DNA of 64,000 bases from Candidatus Binataceae bacterium (lineage in GTDB: Bacteria; Desulfobacterota; Binatia; Binatales; Binataceae). Where the stretch lies: positions 62,001 to 126,000 of the forward strand of contig DATGHL010000026.1 in NCBI GenBank assembly GCA_035308025.1, in the 5' to 3' direction. Under the pieces are notes generated by a model. It searched no databases. It was not told the DNA's origin and saw nothing but the letters and a program-made list of their open reading frames with translations. Of this stretch, positions 51,860 through 60,834 are shown one piece after another. Each line of letters opens with the position of its first letter. The first letter of the stretch is position 1. The position numbers and the translations under genes were made by a program.

Positions 51860-51930
51860 GGCACTAGCGCAGCGCGGTTGCCGTGCGGAGCGAGCAGGAG
51901 AGTCTGCAAGGTGCGTTCGAGGAAAATCCC
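51860..51930 (+). repeat. Stop-adjacent dispersed repeat, copy 5 (short)
   Basis: Starts right after the transporter stop: GGCACTAGCGCAGCGCGG, then TGCGGAGCGAGCAGGAGAGT and CTGCAAGGTGCGTTCGAG. The 3' half of the longer copies is absent. The rest of the gap to 52149 holds no gene that I can see. Confidence 0.65.
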
Positions 51931-52149
51931 GACTCGGAATCCTTTCGCTTGGCGGCCTTGCCAAAGCGCCCCTTACTGGATTAGTTTCTCTTGTTGGTTG
52001 CTTAAGGAAAGATTTCACTTTTTCACCGTTTCCCGCTTTGGCCAGAGGATGCGGAACTGCATCAAGGCGCCGTCCGCAATCCGCCGGGAGTTCTAGTGAC
52101 GACTCTCAAGGCCATTCCCCGGCGCTGATTTAAGCGAAGGAGGTTCTCG

Positions 52150-53832
52150 ATGTCCTACGATCTTCTCATCAAAAACGGCACGGTGGTCGACGGTACCGGT
52201 GCTAAACCGCGCCGCGCTGACGTCGCGATCGCGGACGGCAAAGTCGCCGAGATCGGTCAAGTCACCGACAGCGCCAAAAAAGTGATCGACGCGTCGGACC
52301 TGATCGTCGCGCCCGGGTTCATTGATCCGCACACCCATTACGATGCGCAGATCTGCTGGGATCCCTACATCACGTCGTCGTCGTGGCATGGCGTCACCAG
52401 CGTGGTGATGGGTAATTGCGGCGTCGGTATCGCGCCCTGCAAACCTGACGCGCACGCGATTGCGGCCTGGGATCTGGTCAACGTCGAAGCCATACCTTTC
52501 GACGTTTTGAGCAAAGGCGTGACCTGGGACTGGGAAACCTTTCCGCAATATCTCGACGCCGCCGAACGGCGCGGCAGCGGAATCAACCTCGGCTTCCTGG
52601 CCGCGCTGACCCCTTTCCGTCATTACGTGATGGGCGAGGAATCGATGGAGCGCGCCGCCAACGTCGACGAGACCGCGAAGATCAAAGCTCTGCTGAAAGA
52701 AGCGGTCGCCGCCGGTGCGATGGGTTTCACCACCACGGCGGTCCCGCAGCATATCGGTTACAAGGGCCGTCCGATCGCCTGCCGCAACGCCAGTCGCGAC
52801 GAATTCAAGGCCTACGCCAACGCCCTCAAGGAGTTGGGCAAGGGCTCGATGGAGCTCGCGTTGACCAAATCGGTCAGCGAACTCACCGACGAGGAATACG
52901 AATTCCTCGACCTCCTGCTGACCGAAAGCGGCCGCCCGGTCACCTGGCTGGCCGTGCTCAACCGCGACGACATGCCTGATGCCTGCATGCAGACCCTCAA
53001 GAAGGCCGAACCGCTCATCCGCCGCGGCGGCATCCCGCAAGTCACCTGCCGCCCGCTACTGATTCAGATCAACCTCCGCGCGCCGTTCATCTTCGCAAAC
53101 CTCGACTGCTGGAATCCGGTCTTCAATCAGCCGCCGGAGGCCCAGAAGGCGGTCTATCGCGATCCGCAGTTCCGCGCCGCCTTCCGCGAAACGCTCAAGC
53201 GGCCGGCCGTCTTCAACGGCAAGTGGGAACGGCTCGAAATCAAGGAAGTGAAAAACCCGGCCTTCGCGCCGCTAGTGGGCCGCAGCGTCGCTGATGTCGC
53301 CCGTGAACGCGGCTGCGACGGCGTCGACGCCTTCCTCGACCTCGCGCTCGAAGACGACCTCGGCGTCGAGTACACGATGGAGCTCTTCAACGCCAACGAA
53401 GAGCGCATCCCCGAACTGATCACCGATCCGCGCGTGATGGTTGGACTCAGCGACGGCGGCGCGCACGTCGATATGCTCTGCGACGCCGGCTATTGCACCT
53501 ACCTGCTCGGCCGCTGGGTGCGCGAAAAGCAGGTGATGACCCTGGAACACGCGATCAAGCGGATCACCTCGGAGCCCGCAGATTTCTTCGGGATCAAAAA
53601 CCGTGGCCGTCTGATGCCCGGCATGGCCGCCGATGTCGTCGTTTTCGATTACAACACGGTTGGCTCGAACAAGCGCGGCGAGATGCGCGATGATCTTCCC
53701 GGCAGCGGCCGCCGTCTCGTGATGCCCGCCCGGGGTATCGAGAACGTGATCGTAAACGGCCAGGAGCTCTACCACGAAGGTAAGCTGAGCGGCGCGATGC
53801 CCGGACAGGTCCTGCGCTCCGGCACCTGCTAG
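52150..53832 (+). CDS. N-acyl-D-amino-acid deacylase-like amidohydrolase
   Basis: A 560-residue amidohydrolase-3/D-aminoacylase-like enzyme. It opens with YDLLIKNGTVVDGTGAKP, has the metal motif GFIDPHTHYDAQICWDP near residue 58, and ends with the composite beta-sandwich (NRGRLMPGMAADVVVFD). The catalytic Asp is probably in VGLSDGGAHVDML. It would hydrolyse an N-acyl amino acid or a cyclic amide. The start is ATG 52150 with AAGGAGG 7 bases upstream. A strong hairpin follows. It leads the CoA-transferase cluster. Confidence 0.87.
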   Translation: MSYDLLIKNGTVVDGTGAKPRRADVAIADGKVAEIGQVTDSAKKVIDASDLIVAPGFIDPHTHYDAQICWDPYITSSSWHGVTSVVMGNCGVGIAPCKPDAHAIAAWDLVNVEAIPFDVLSKGVTWDWETFPQYLDAAERRGSGINLGFLAALTPFRHYVMGEESMERAANVDETAKIKALLKEAVAAGAMGFTTTAVPQHIGYKGRPIACRNASRDEFKAYANALKELGKGSMELALTKSVSELTDEEYEFLDLLLTESGRPVTWLAVLNRDDMPDACMQTLKKAEPLIRRGGIPQVTCRPLLIQINLRAPFIFANLDCWNPVFNQPPEAQKAVYRDPQFRAAFRETLKRPAVFNGKWERLEIKEVKNPAFAPLVGRSVADVARERGCDGVDAFLDLALEDDLGVEYTMELFNANEERIPELITDPRVMVGLSDGGAHVDMLCDAGYCTYLLGRWVREKQVMTLEHAIKRITSEPADFFGIKNRGRLMPGMAADVVVFDYNTVGSNKRGEMRDDLPGSGRRLVMPARGIENVIVNGQELYHEGKLSGAMPGQVLRSGTC

Positions 53833-53847
53833 ACTTCTAGCCTGAGT

Positions 53848-53879
53848 GGGCGGGGCGGCGTCATCACGCCGCCCCGCCC
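53848..53879 (+). terminator. Strong GC hairpin after the amidohydrolase gene
   Basis: Perfect 14-base arms (GGGCGGGGCGGCGT and ACGCCGCCCCGCCC) around a 4-base loop CATC start 16 bases after the stop. There is no following T-run, so it may terminate weakly or protect the mRNA 3' end. Confidence 0.7.
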
Positions 53880-53995
53880 GCTTCCCGTGCAGTTCTGGAA
53901 AAAATCCCGGCCCGTCTTCTTCAAGCGATCAGAGTTGTGTTACCGACGGGCAACGCGATAAGAAATCTGCATATCCAGCTCACAAGGAAGCCAAC

Positions 53996-55213
53996 GTGGA
54001 CAAGCAAACGCGATCGCCTTTCAGCGCGATCAAAGTCGTCGAGTGCGGCGAGGGTATCTCGGCCGCCTTCGCCGCCAAGATGCTCGCCGATATCGGCGCC
54101 GAAGTCGTCAAGGTCGAGTCGCCGGGCGGAGATTTGACGCGCCGTCGTGGTCCCTTTCCGGACGACAAGCCTGATTCTGAGAAAAGCGGCCTCTACATCT
54201 ATCTCAATGCGAACAAACGCGGCGTCGTCGCCGACCTCACCCGGCCCGAAGGACGCGAACTGCTCGGCAAGCTGCTCGCGAGCGCCGACGTCCTGATCCA
54301 TAACGTCGCGCCCGCCGACCGCGCCGCGCAGGGACTCGACGGCGCGGCCCTCTCAGCCAAGTATCCGAAACTGATCATCGCCGGCATCTCGATGTTCGGC
54401 GACTCCGGCCCTTATGCGAATTACAAAGGCTACGAGCTGACGGCAGCCAACGCCTCCGGTTGGGCGAATCTCAGTCCGGGCGCGTCGCCCTATGCCGACT
54501 TACCGCCGCTCAAGGCGTTCGGCAGCCAGTGCGATTTCCAGGCGGGCGCGCACGCCGCATTCACCGTTATGGCCGCGCACTTCAGCCGGCTCACTTCGGG
54601 CAAAGGGCAGGTGATCGAGGTCTCGGAGCAGGAGACCGTCACTGCGATGCTCGAGAACAACCTGGTCCATTACACATACGCCGGCCGCGAAACCTCGCGC
54701 CTGGGCGCGCGCATAATCGGACCCTGGTTTATCGCCGACGCCGCCGACGGCCAAATCTTTGTGCTCGCGGTCGAAGAAGACCAGTGGAAGCGGCTGGTCG
54801 AGCTGATGGGCAATCCCGAATGGGCCGCCGACGATCTCTTCAAGGACCGCCTGAGCCGCGGCGCGAACATGGACGCCCTCAAAGCCCTGATGTCAGACTG
54901 GATCGCCGGATGGAAAGTGCAGGACCTCTATCAGGCCGCCCAGAACGCCCGCGTCCCCTTCGCGCCGATCAACACCATGCGCGACCTCTTCGACAATCCG
55001 CATTTGAAGGAACGTGATTTCTTCGTGCAACTCGATCAACCCGGCGTCGGCAAATTGACCCTGCCCGGGATGCCGTCGCGCTACGGCGCGACGCCGTGGG
55101 CGCTCCGGCGTCCGGCGCCGCGACTCGGTCAGCATAGCGAGGAAGTTTACTGTGCCGAACTGGGCATGACCAAAGATCAGCTAAGGGCTTTGCGCCAGGC
55201 GGGCGTGGCCTGA
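53996..55213 (+). CDS. Class III CoA-transferase (CaiB/BaiF), island copy 1
   Basis: A 405-residue CaiB/BaiF protein. It opens with FSAIKVVECGEGISAAFAAK and DIGAEVVKVE, has LYIYLNANKRGVVADL and MFGDSGPYANYKGYE, and the probable catalytic Asp is in SQCDFQAGAHAA near residue 180. The start is GTG 53996, preceded by AAGGAAG; the frame stays open upstream only as improbable residues. The next CoA-transferase begins 17 bases after its stop, so the two are in one operon and may form a pair. Substrates unknown. Confidence 0.88.
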   Translation: MDKQTRSPFSAIKVVECGEGISAAFAAKMLADIGAEVVKVESPGGDLTRRRGPFPDDKPDSEKSGLYIYLNANKRGVVADLTRPEGRELLGKLLASADVLIHNVAPADRAAQGLDGAALSAKYPKLIIAGISMFGDSGPYANYKGYELTAANASGWANLSPGASPYADLPPLKAFGSQCDFQAGAHAAFTVMAAHFSRLTSGKGQVIEVSEQETVTAMLENNLVHYTYAGRETSRLGARIIGPWFIADAADGQIFVLAVEEDQWKRLVELMGNPEWAADDLFKDRLSRGANMDALKALMSDWIAGWKVQDLYQAAQNARVPFAPINTMRDLFDNPHLKERDFFVQLDQPGVGKLTLPGMPSRYGATPWALRRPAPRLGQHSEEVYCAELGMTKDQLRALRQAGVA

Positions 55214-55230
55214 TTCCGGAGGAAATTGCG

Positions 55231-56445
55231 ATGGCAAATGCGCCACTTGATGGAATCCGCGTACTCGACTTCACCTGGGCCTGGGCTGGTCCTTTCTGCA
55301 CGATGCAGCTCGCGCATCTCGGCGCCGAAGTAATTCGCGCGGAATGCACCCTGCGCCCCTGCGTGACGCGCTACCTTCCGCCCTTCGCCGACGACGTCCC
55401 CGGGCACAATCGCGCCGGCTACTTCAATCAGTATAGCCAGGGCAAGAAGAGCATCCTGCTCAACCTGGCTAAGCCCGAGACCGTCGAACTTGTCTGCGAG
55501 ATGGTCAAGCAATGCGACATCGTCGTGGATAATTTCGCCGCGGGCGTGATGCAGAAGCTCGGGCTCGGCTACGACAAGCTGCGGAAATTCCGTCCTGATC
55601 TTATCCAGATCTCGATGTCCGGCTACGGCCAGACCGGACCCTTCAAGGGCTTCGTCGGCTATGGTCCGCCCGCTTCCGCTGCGGCCGGGCTATTCTTCGG
55701 CACCGGCTATCGCGGTCTCGAACCGGCCGAAATCGGCATCTCCTATCCCGACCCCAACGCCGGCGTCTTCGGCGCCTTCGCGCTGCTCGCCGCCTTAAAT
55801 CAGCGCGCGATGACCGGCGAGGGCCAGTATATCGATCAGTCGCAACTCGAGGCCGTACTGGTCTTGATGCCCGAGGGACTGATGCAGTACGAGATGACCA
55901 AGCGCGAGCCGGTGCGCGCGGGTAATCGCGACATCGTGATGGCGCCGCACGAATGCTATCGCGCGGCGGGCGACGACCAGTGGGTTTCGATCGCGGTCGG
56001 CAGCGAGGAGGAGTGGCGCGCGCTGTGTGGTGTGATGGGCAATCCCGCCCTCGCGGATGACGCTCGCTTCAAGACTGCACCGCTGCGCAAGCAAAACGAG
56101 GACGCGCTCGATGAGCTGGTTACCGCGTGGACAATCAAGCAGGATCGCTGGGAGGTCGCGCGCAAACTGCAGGCCGTCGGTGTCGCGGCCTTTCCCTCGC
56201 TCAGCAACAAGGACGTTGCCGAAGACCCGCATCTGAGCGAGCGCGGCTACCTCGTGCAGCTCGATCATCCGGAAATTGGCAAGCGCAAACATGCCGGGAT
56301 TCCGTGGAAGATGTCGGGCACACCCTGTGCGGTCCGTTCATCCGCGCCCATTCGCGGCGCCGATACCGAGCAGGTCTTGAAGTCTTTGCTCGGCTATACC
56401 AGCGACCGCGTCGAGCAACTGCGCAAAACCGGCGTCCTCGTCTGA
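55231..56445 (+). CDS. Class III CoA-transferase (CaiB/BaiF), island copy 2
   Basis: A 404-residue CaiB/BaiF protein: LDGIRVLDFTWAWAGPFCTM, LAHLGAEVIRAE, NLAKPETVELV, MSGYGQTGPFKGFVGYGP. The likely catalytic Asp is in SYPDPNAGVFGAF near residue 172. It has a GGAGGAAA site 8 bases before ATG 55231. The WAWAGP motif and the loss of the usual charged GYxxxR region distinguish it from copies 1, 3 and 4. Its partner may be copy 1. Confidence 0.9.
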   Translation: MANAPLDGIRVLDFTWAWAGPFCTMQLAHLGAEVIRAECTLRPCVTRYLPPFADDVPGHNRAGYFNQYSQGKKSILLNLAKPETVELVCEMVKQCDIVVDNFAAGVMQKLGLGYDKLRKFRPDLIQISMSGYGQTGPFKGFVGYGPPASAAAGLFFGTGYRGLEPAEIGISYPDPNAGVFGAFALLAALNQRAMTGEGQYIDQSQLEAVLVLMPEGLMQYEMTKREPVRAGNRDIVMAPHECYRAAGDDQWVSIAVGSEEEWRALCGVMGNPALADDARFKTAPLRKQNEDALDELVTAWTIKQDRWEVARKLQAVGVAAFPSLSNKDVAEDPHLSERGYLVQLDHPEIGKRKHAGIPWKMSGTPCAVRSSAPIRGADTEQVLKSLLGYTSDRVEQLRKTGVLV

Positions 56446-56528
56446 GGGTATCGCATCTCTACACCCCGCTCCCTGAACCGGGAGAGGGCAGGCGCGCCTC
56501 ACGCCACGCGCGTGGGTTAGGTTAATCG

Positions 56529-57725
56529 ATGAAACCACTGCCCCTCGACGATCTGCGAGTCCTCGATCTGACGCATTACTACAATGGCCCCTACGCCACG
56601 ATGCTGCTCGGCTACCTCGGCGCCGACGTCATCAAAATAGAAGCTCCGCCGTATGGCGACGGGATTCGCGCGCTCTATCGCTCTCCGGGCAAGCCTTTCG
56701 GCATCCCGTTCGCACTGGTGAATTCCAACAAACGCGCGATCACCCTCAACCTCAAGAGCGAAGAGGGCCGCGCACTCTTCAAGCGGCTCGTCACCAGGGC
56801 CGATATAGTCGTCGAGAATTTCGCTGCCGGCACGATGGACAAGCTGGGCGTCGGCTGGGAGACGCTACGCGCGCTCAACCCGAAACTGATCTACGCCTCG
56901 GGCACCGGCTACGGCCTGACCGGGCCCAATCGCAATCTGCCGGCCTTCGATCCGGTCGTGCAGGCCAACACCGGCGTGATGGCGGTGACCGGCGAGATCG
57001 ACGGCCCGCCCTTGAAAGCCGGTCCCGCCGTCGTCGATATTCTCGGCGCAACCCATCTGTTCGCCGGAATCCTCGCGGCGGTGCGTCAGCGCGATCGCAC
57101 CGGCACCGGGCTGATGGTGGAGCTCTCGCTGCAGGAATCGACTATCCCGAGCCTCTCATCGCATATCGGCGCACGCGGGATGGGTATCCAACAACTTCGC
57201 GACGGCAATCGGTCACCGGGTGGCTACGTCGTGCCTTACAATACCTACCCGGCCGCCGACGGCTGGGTGATGATCCTGGCATCGGATAACCCGCGCTGGC
57301 GAAAGCTGTGCACGCTGATGGGTCATCCCGAACTGGGTGATGACGCGCGCTTCGCCACCCTCGCGGCGCGACGCCAGCGGCAGGACGAAGTTGATCAGAT
57401 CGTCGCGGCGTGGACGCAGCAGCAAACTCGTCAGGAAATCATGGATATGCTCGCCGCCAACGACGTCCTCGGCGGAATCGTCAACGACCTCGACGAGGTG
57501 ATGGCGGACCCGCATCTGCACGAGCGCGGCTCGTTGCGCAAAATCGACCATCCGGAACTCGGCACGATGACGATCTTCACCTCGCCGCTCCGCCTCGACG
57601 GCGAGCCCAACGTTCCGCGCTCGCCGGCGCCTACGCTAGGCAAGGACAATGATCAGTTCTACGCGACTGAGCTTGGTCTCAACGCTGGCGAAATCGCGTC
57701 ACTGCGCGATCGCAAAGTGATCTGA
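56529..57725 (+). CDS. Class III CoA-transferase (CaiB/BaiF), island copy 3
   Basis: A 398-residue CaiB/BaiF protein: LDDLRVLDLTHYYNGPYATM, FALVNSNKRAITLNLKSEEG, SGTGYGLTGPNRNLPAFD, with the probable catalytic Asp in AVVDILGATHLFAG near residue 165. ATG 56529 has only a weak ribosome site. An 83-base gap with a small inverted repeat (CTCCC/GGGAG around 56469-56484) separates it from copy 2, so it may have its own promoter. Confidence 0.89.
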   Translation: MKPLPLDDLRVLDLTHYYNGPYATMLLGYLGADVIKIEAPPYGDGIRALYRSPGKPFGIPFALVNSNKRAITLNLKSEEGRALFKRLVTRADIVVENFAAGTMDKLGVGWETLRALNPKLIYASGTGYGLTGPNRNLPAFDPVVQANTGVMAVTGEIDGPPLKAGPAVVDILGATHLFAGILAAVRQRDRTGTGLMVELSLQESTIPSLSSHIGARGMGIQQLRDGNRSPGGYVVPYNTYPAADGWVMILASDNPRWRKLCTLMGHPELGDDARFATLAARRQRQDEVDQIVAAWTQQQTRQEIMDMLAANDVLGGIVNDLDEVMADPHLHERGSLRKIDHPELGTMTIFTSPLRLDGEPNVPRSPAPTLGKDNDQFYATELGLNAGEIASLRDRKVI

Positions 57726-57767
57726 CCCAGTTCCGTCGGAGTGCTAAAGCGCTTGAGCGGCCGCCTG

Positions 57768-59024
57768 CTAGGCGATTTGGCCGTCGGCGCGCAGCTCGGC
57801 GACGTGCGGCTCCTGTACGAGAATCCCGGCCTTCGTCAGCGCCGCGATCTTGTCGGCTGAGTATCCGAGATAGCCACCCAGAACCTTTTCGTTGTGCTCG
57901 CCCAGAAGCGGCGTCCGCGCACGGATCATCGCCGGCGTTTCCGACATGCGAAATGGCGACTTCGGCAGCGCGATCGGCCCGATCCCCGGATGATCAATCT
58001 TCTGCATCGCGCCGCGCTCCGTAATCACCGGATGGTTGGCGATCTGGGCGATATCCAGGACCGGCGCACTCAGAATGCGCGCCTTTTCCAGTATCGCCAG
58101 CGGTTCTTCGCGCGTCGCGAAGGATTGCAGCCACTGCTCGATCAGCGTTGCCAGCTCCATCCGGTTGGCCGCCCGATCATCGCGATCGGCGAAGCGTGGA
58201 TCAGTCATCCATTCGCGACGCCCGAGCGCGTCGCAGAAGCGCTCCCAATGATGGTCCACGACCGTGATCACGACATAGCCGTCACGCGCCTTGAAAATTC
58301 CGCAGGGCGCGAGCAGGTAGTGATGCGAACCGAAGCGGTTCGGATTCAACTTGCCTTCGCTCATCACGTAGTACTGCAGCGCCGTGTCGTGCAGATGAAA
58401 CATGCATTCGAGCAGCGAAAGATCGATATACTGGTCGACGCCGGTTCTTTCGCGATGGTAGAGTGCGGCGCAGACTGCGGCGAGTCCGTGCACGCCCGCG
58501 TTCTCGTCCGCGATGAAGAGCCCCACATAGACTGGCGGGCCGTCCGCATTTCCGGTCAAATGCATCAGGCCGCTCATCGCCAGCGCGACGGTGTCATTGC
58601 CCATCCGATCGCGCATCGGCCCATCCTGGCCGAAGCCCGAAATCGAGCACATGATCAGGCGCGGATTCTCCTTGCGCAAATCCTCGTAGCCGAGGCCGTG
58701 CTTGGGCAGGACGCCGGGGCTGTAATTCTCGGTCACCACGTCGCATTGGCGCGCGAGTGTGCGCACGATCTCGACGCCTTCCGCGGTCTTGATGTCAACG
58801 CAGATACTCTGCTTGCCGCGATTGTGCTGGATGAACCCGCCGCTGTAGCCCTCGCGCATGTAGGGCATGAAGCGCGTCAGATCGCCGAGCGGCGCAGCTT
58901 CGACCTTGATCACTTCCGCGCCCAGGTCGGCCATCATCCGCGTCAGGATCGGAATCGCGATGTAATGACCGAGGTCCAGCACGCGGATTCCGGCCAGCGG
59001 TCCAGGTTTGATCGGGCTCTCCAT
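57768..59024 (-). CDS. Class III CoA-transferase (CaiB/BaiF), island copy 4
   Basis: A 418-residue CaiB/BaiF protein on the opposite strand, convergent with copy 3. It opens with LAGIRVLDLGHYIAIPILTRMMADLGAEVIKVE and carries FIQHNRGKQSICVDIKT and SISGFGQDGPMRDRMGND; the probable catalytic Asp is in IADENAGVHGLAA near residue 175. Its N-terminal GHYIAIP differs from the other copies. It diverges from the FMN reductase gene. Confidence 0.9.
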   Translation of the reverse strand: MESPIKPGPLAGIRVLDLGHYIAIPILTRMMADLGAEVIKVEAAPLGDLTRFMPYMREGYSGGFIQHNRGKQSICVDIKTAEGVEIVRTLARQCDVVTENYSPGVLPKHGLGYEDLRKENPRLIMCSISGFGQDGPMRDRMGNDTVALAMSGLMHLTGNADGPPVYVGLFIADENAGVHGLAAVCAALYHRERTGVDQYIDLSLLECMFHLHDTALQYYVMSEGKLNPNRFGSHHYLLAPCGIFKARDGYVVITVVDHHWERFCDALGRREWMTDPRFADRDDRAANRMELATLIEQWLQSFATREEPLAILEKARILSAPVLDIAQIANHPVITERGAMQKIDHPGIGPIALPKSPFRMSETPAMIRARTPLLGEHNEKVLGGYLGYSADKIAALTKAGILVQEPHVAELRADGQIA

Positions 59025-59120
59025 CAGCGTCGCCTCCGAGGGCGACCATAGCGCATACCTGCGCTACCGCAACAACGATCGGCTTGCTCGACTCCGCGTT
59101 GACGATTACGACATTGGAGC

Positions 59121-59693
59121 ATGGTAACACTGGTTGGAATCCTGGGTAGTGTGACGCCGCCGGGGCGCTCGTTGCGCGCGCTCGAATATACGCTCGAGGC
59201 GGCGCGCGCGGCCGATCCGGCGCTCGCCTGCGTCGGCCTCAATCTCGCCGATTACAAACTTGCGTTCGCTGACGGCCGGCCGCCCGAAGCCTTCCGCGAC
59301 GATACCGCAACCGTCGTCGCGCGCATCACGCTCGCCGAGGCGTTGCTGCTCTTCAGTCCGGTCTATCGCGGCTCGTTCTCGGGCTCACTCAAGAATCTGC
59401 TCGACCATCTGCCGGTGGAGGCGCTGCGCGGCAAGCCCTGCGGGATCGTCGCGATCGGCGCCACGCCGCATCATTATCTCGGCGTGGACTGGCATCTGCG
59501 CGACGTTCTGACCTGGTTCGGAGCGCTGATTGCCCCGACCAGCGTCTATCTCTCATCGAGCGATTTTGTGGAGGGCGCGCCGAACGAAGCCGCGCGGCGC
59601 GAGCTGCGGGAATTGGTGAACACGCTCCTGACCTTGCGCGTGGCGCGCGCCGCCGGAGTATTGGGTCCCGCGCCGCTCGCCGCCCGCCGCTAG
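59121..59693 (+). CDS. NADPH-dependent FMN reductase (SsuE/MsuE-like)
   Basis: A 190-residue flavodoxin-fold flavin reductase: the phosphate loop LGSVTPPGRSLRALEYTLEAA near residue 8, LLLFSPVYRGSFSGSLKNLLDHL near residue 75, and IGATPHHYLGVDWHLRDVL. It would supply reduced FMN to a monooxygenase. It is divergent from CoA-transferase copy 4 and lies in the same region as a Baeyer-Villiger-type monooxygenase, although that one uses its own FAD. Confidence 0.87.
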   Translation: MVTLVGILGSVTPPGRSLRALEYTLEAARAADPALACVGLNLADYKLAFADGRPPEAFRDDTATVVARITLAEALLLFSPVYRGSFSGSLKNLLDHLPVEALRGKPCGIVAIGATPHHYLGVDWHLRDVLTWFGALIAPTSVYLSSSDFVEGAPNEAARRELRELVNTLLTLRVARAAGVLGPAPLAARR

Positions 59694-59720
59694 AAAAGCT
59701 CTGCCGCCGTATCCCGACGG

Positions 59721-60386
59721 CTATTCCGCGTCGAGCACCGCCGTGATCCGATCCATCCGATCGTAGAAGGCGTGTAGATTAACCAGCGGCCCCAGATCGA
59801 GCTTTCCGCCGATCGCGAAACTGGCTAGCTGTCCGTACAGCGCAAAGTCCGCATAGCCGATCCGGCCGAGGATAAACGCGCGCCCGCTCAAATCCTCGTC
59901 GAGCGGCGCGAGCATCGACGCCGCGCGCTCGCGATTTTGCGCATGATCGCGGACCATTTGGTCGCAGAAACCCGCGCCGTATTTGCGCTCGCGGATTAAT
60001 CGCCACAGCGCCTCGTAGCCACTACCGCGCTGCCTCCAATAAGCAAGCATCGCCGGAATCGCGGCGCGAAATAGTGCATCTTCGAGTTCGCTGTCGAAGT
60101 AGCGCGCGAGCGCACGATGGATTCCGCGCCACTGTGCCGGGAAAATCGTCGGCTCCGGATATTCCGTCTCGAGCCGTTCAGCGATCCGATCGGAATCCGC
60201 GATCGTCTCGCCACTCTCAAGCGTCAGCGCCGGCACCATCAGTTGCCCGGAAGCTTCGAGCAACTCCGCGCGATTGAGATAGTCCACCTCGACGAGATCG
60301 TACGGGGCACCCTTGTAATCGAGAATTTTGCGCACCTTTGCGCAGAAGGGGCTGTCCGCGAACTGATAGAGGCGTAATCTTCCCAT
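59721..60386 (-). CDS. Glutathione S-transferase-like protein
   Basis: A 221-residue GST-fold protein: an N-terminal thioredoxin-like domain (YQFADSPFCAKVRKILDYKG, VPALTLESGETIADSDRI) and a helical C-terminal domain. The active position would be Ser or Cys in SPFC. It could conjugate glutathione or act as a reductase or isomerase. ATG 60386 is preferred over TTG 60407, which would overlap a DUF72 remnant upstream. Confidence 0.85.
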   Translation of the reverse strand: MGRLRLYQFADSPFCAKVRKILDYKGAPYDLVEVDYLNRAELLEASGQLMVPALTLESGETIADSDRIAERLETEYPEPTIFPAQWRGIHRALARYFDSELEDALFRAAIPAMLAYWRQRGSGYEALWRLIRERKYGAGFCDQMVRDHAQNRERAASMLAPLDEDLSGRAFILGRIGYADFALYGQLASFAIGGKLDLGPLVNLHAFYDRMDRITAVLDAE

Positions 60387-60396
60387 CGGGTTCGGC

Positions 60397-60606
60397 TCAA
60401 CGCTCAAGCATCCGGCTCATCGTGGTGGCGTTCATCACACCGAAGTTACTGTAACAGTTGTTGAAAATCACGAAGGCTCGCCGCACTCCCCGTATCCGCT
60501 TCAGGCGGCCCGCCCATTCGGCGAGTTCGCGTTCAGCATAGAGGTGATCAAAACCCCGCAGGTGCGAAGAAGGGACATACGAAGCGCAGATCTTGCGGGC
60601 CTTGCG
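60397..60606 (-). pseudogene. DUF72 (YecE-like) gene remnant, C-terminal part
   Basis: On the minus strand 69 codons give GFDHLYAERELAEWAGRLKR, then AFVIFNNCYSNFGVMNATTM and a TGA stop at 60399-60397. The YxEEELxEWA and FFNNxxxxxAxxNA blocks are the end of DUF72 proteins. The frame is closed by a stop at 60607, and the first two-thirds of the gene are not recognisable. It lies just upstream of the GST-like gene. Confidence 0.6.
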
Positions 60607-60834
60607 TCAGGCGGAGGGCCAGAGCGGCCGACATCTGCCGCGAACACGGAATCAGCGAAGCCACGGACGCGACCTGCTTGCGATAGTTATCGGCGCATCC
60701 CGATTCGACGAGGCGCCGACAGCCGCAATTCTGACACTCGCAGCCGGTCGGCGCTATTACACAAACCGCGTCGTGCAATCGCGCCGTTTTTGCGGTATCT
60801 GTTGCTCAATCTCGACGGCAGAAAGAGGCGCGGG
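60607..60834. other. Intergenic stretch without a recognisable gene
   Basis: Between the DUF72 remnant and the SDR gene. It may hold decayed DUF72 sequence and the SDR promoter; no consensus promoter is evident. The plus strand is open through it in the SDR frame but the encoded residues do not look like protein. Confidence 0.35.
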
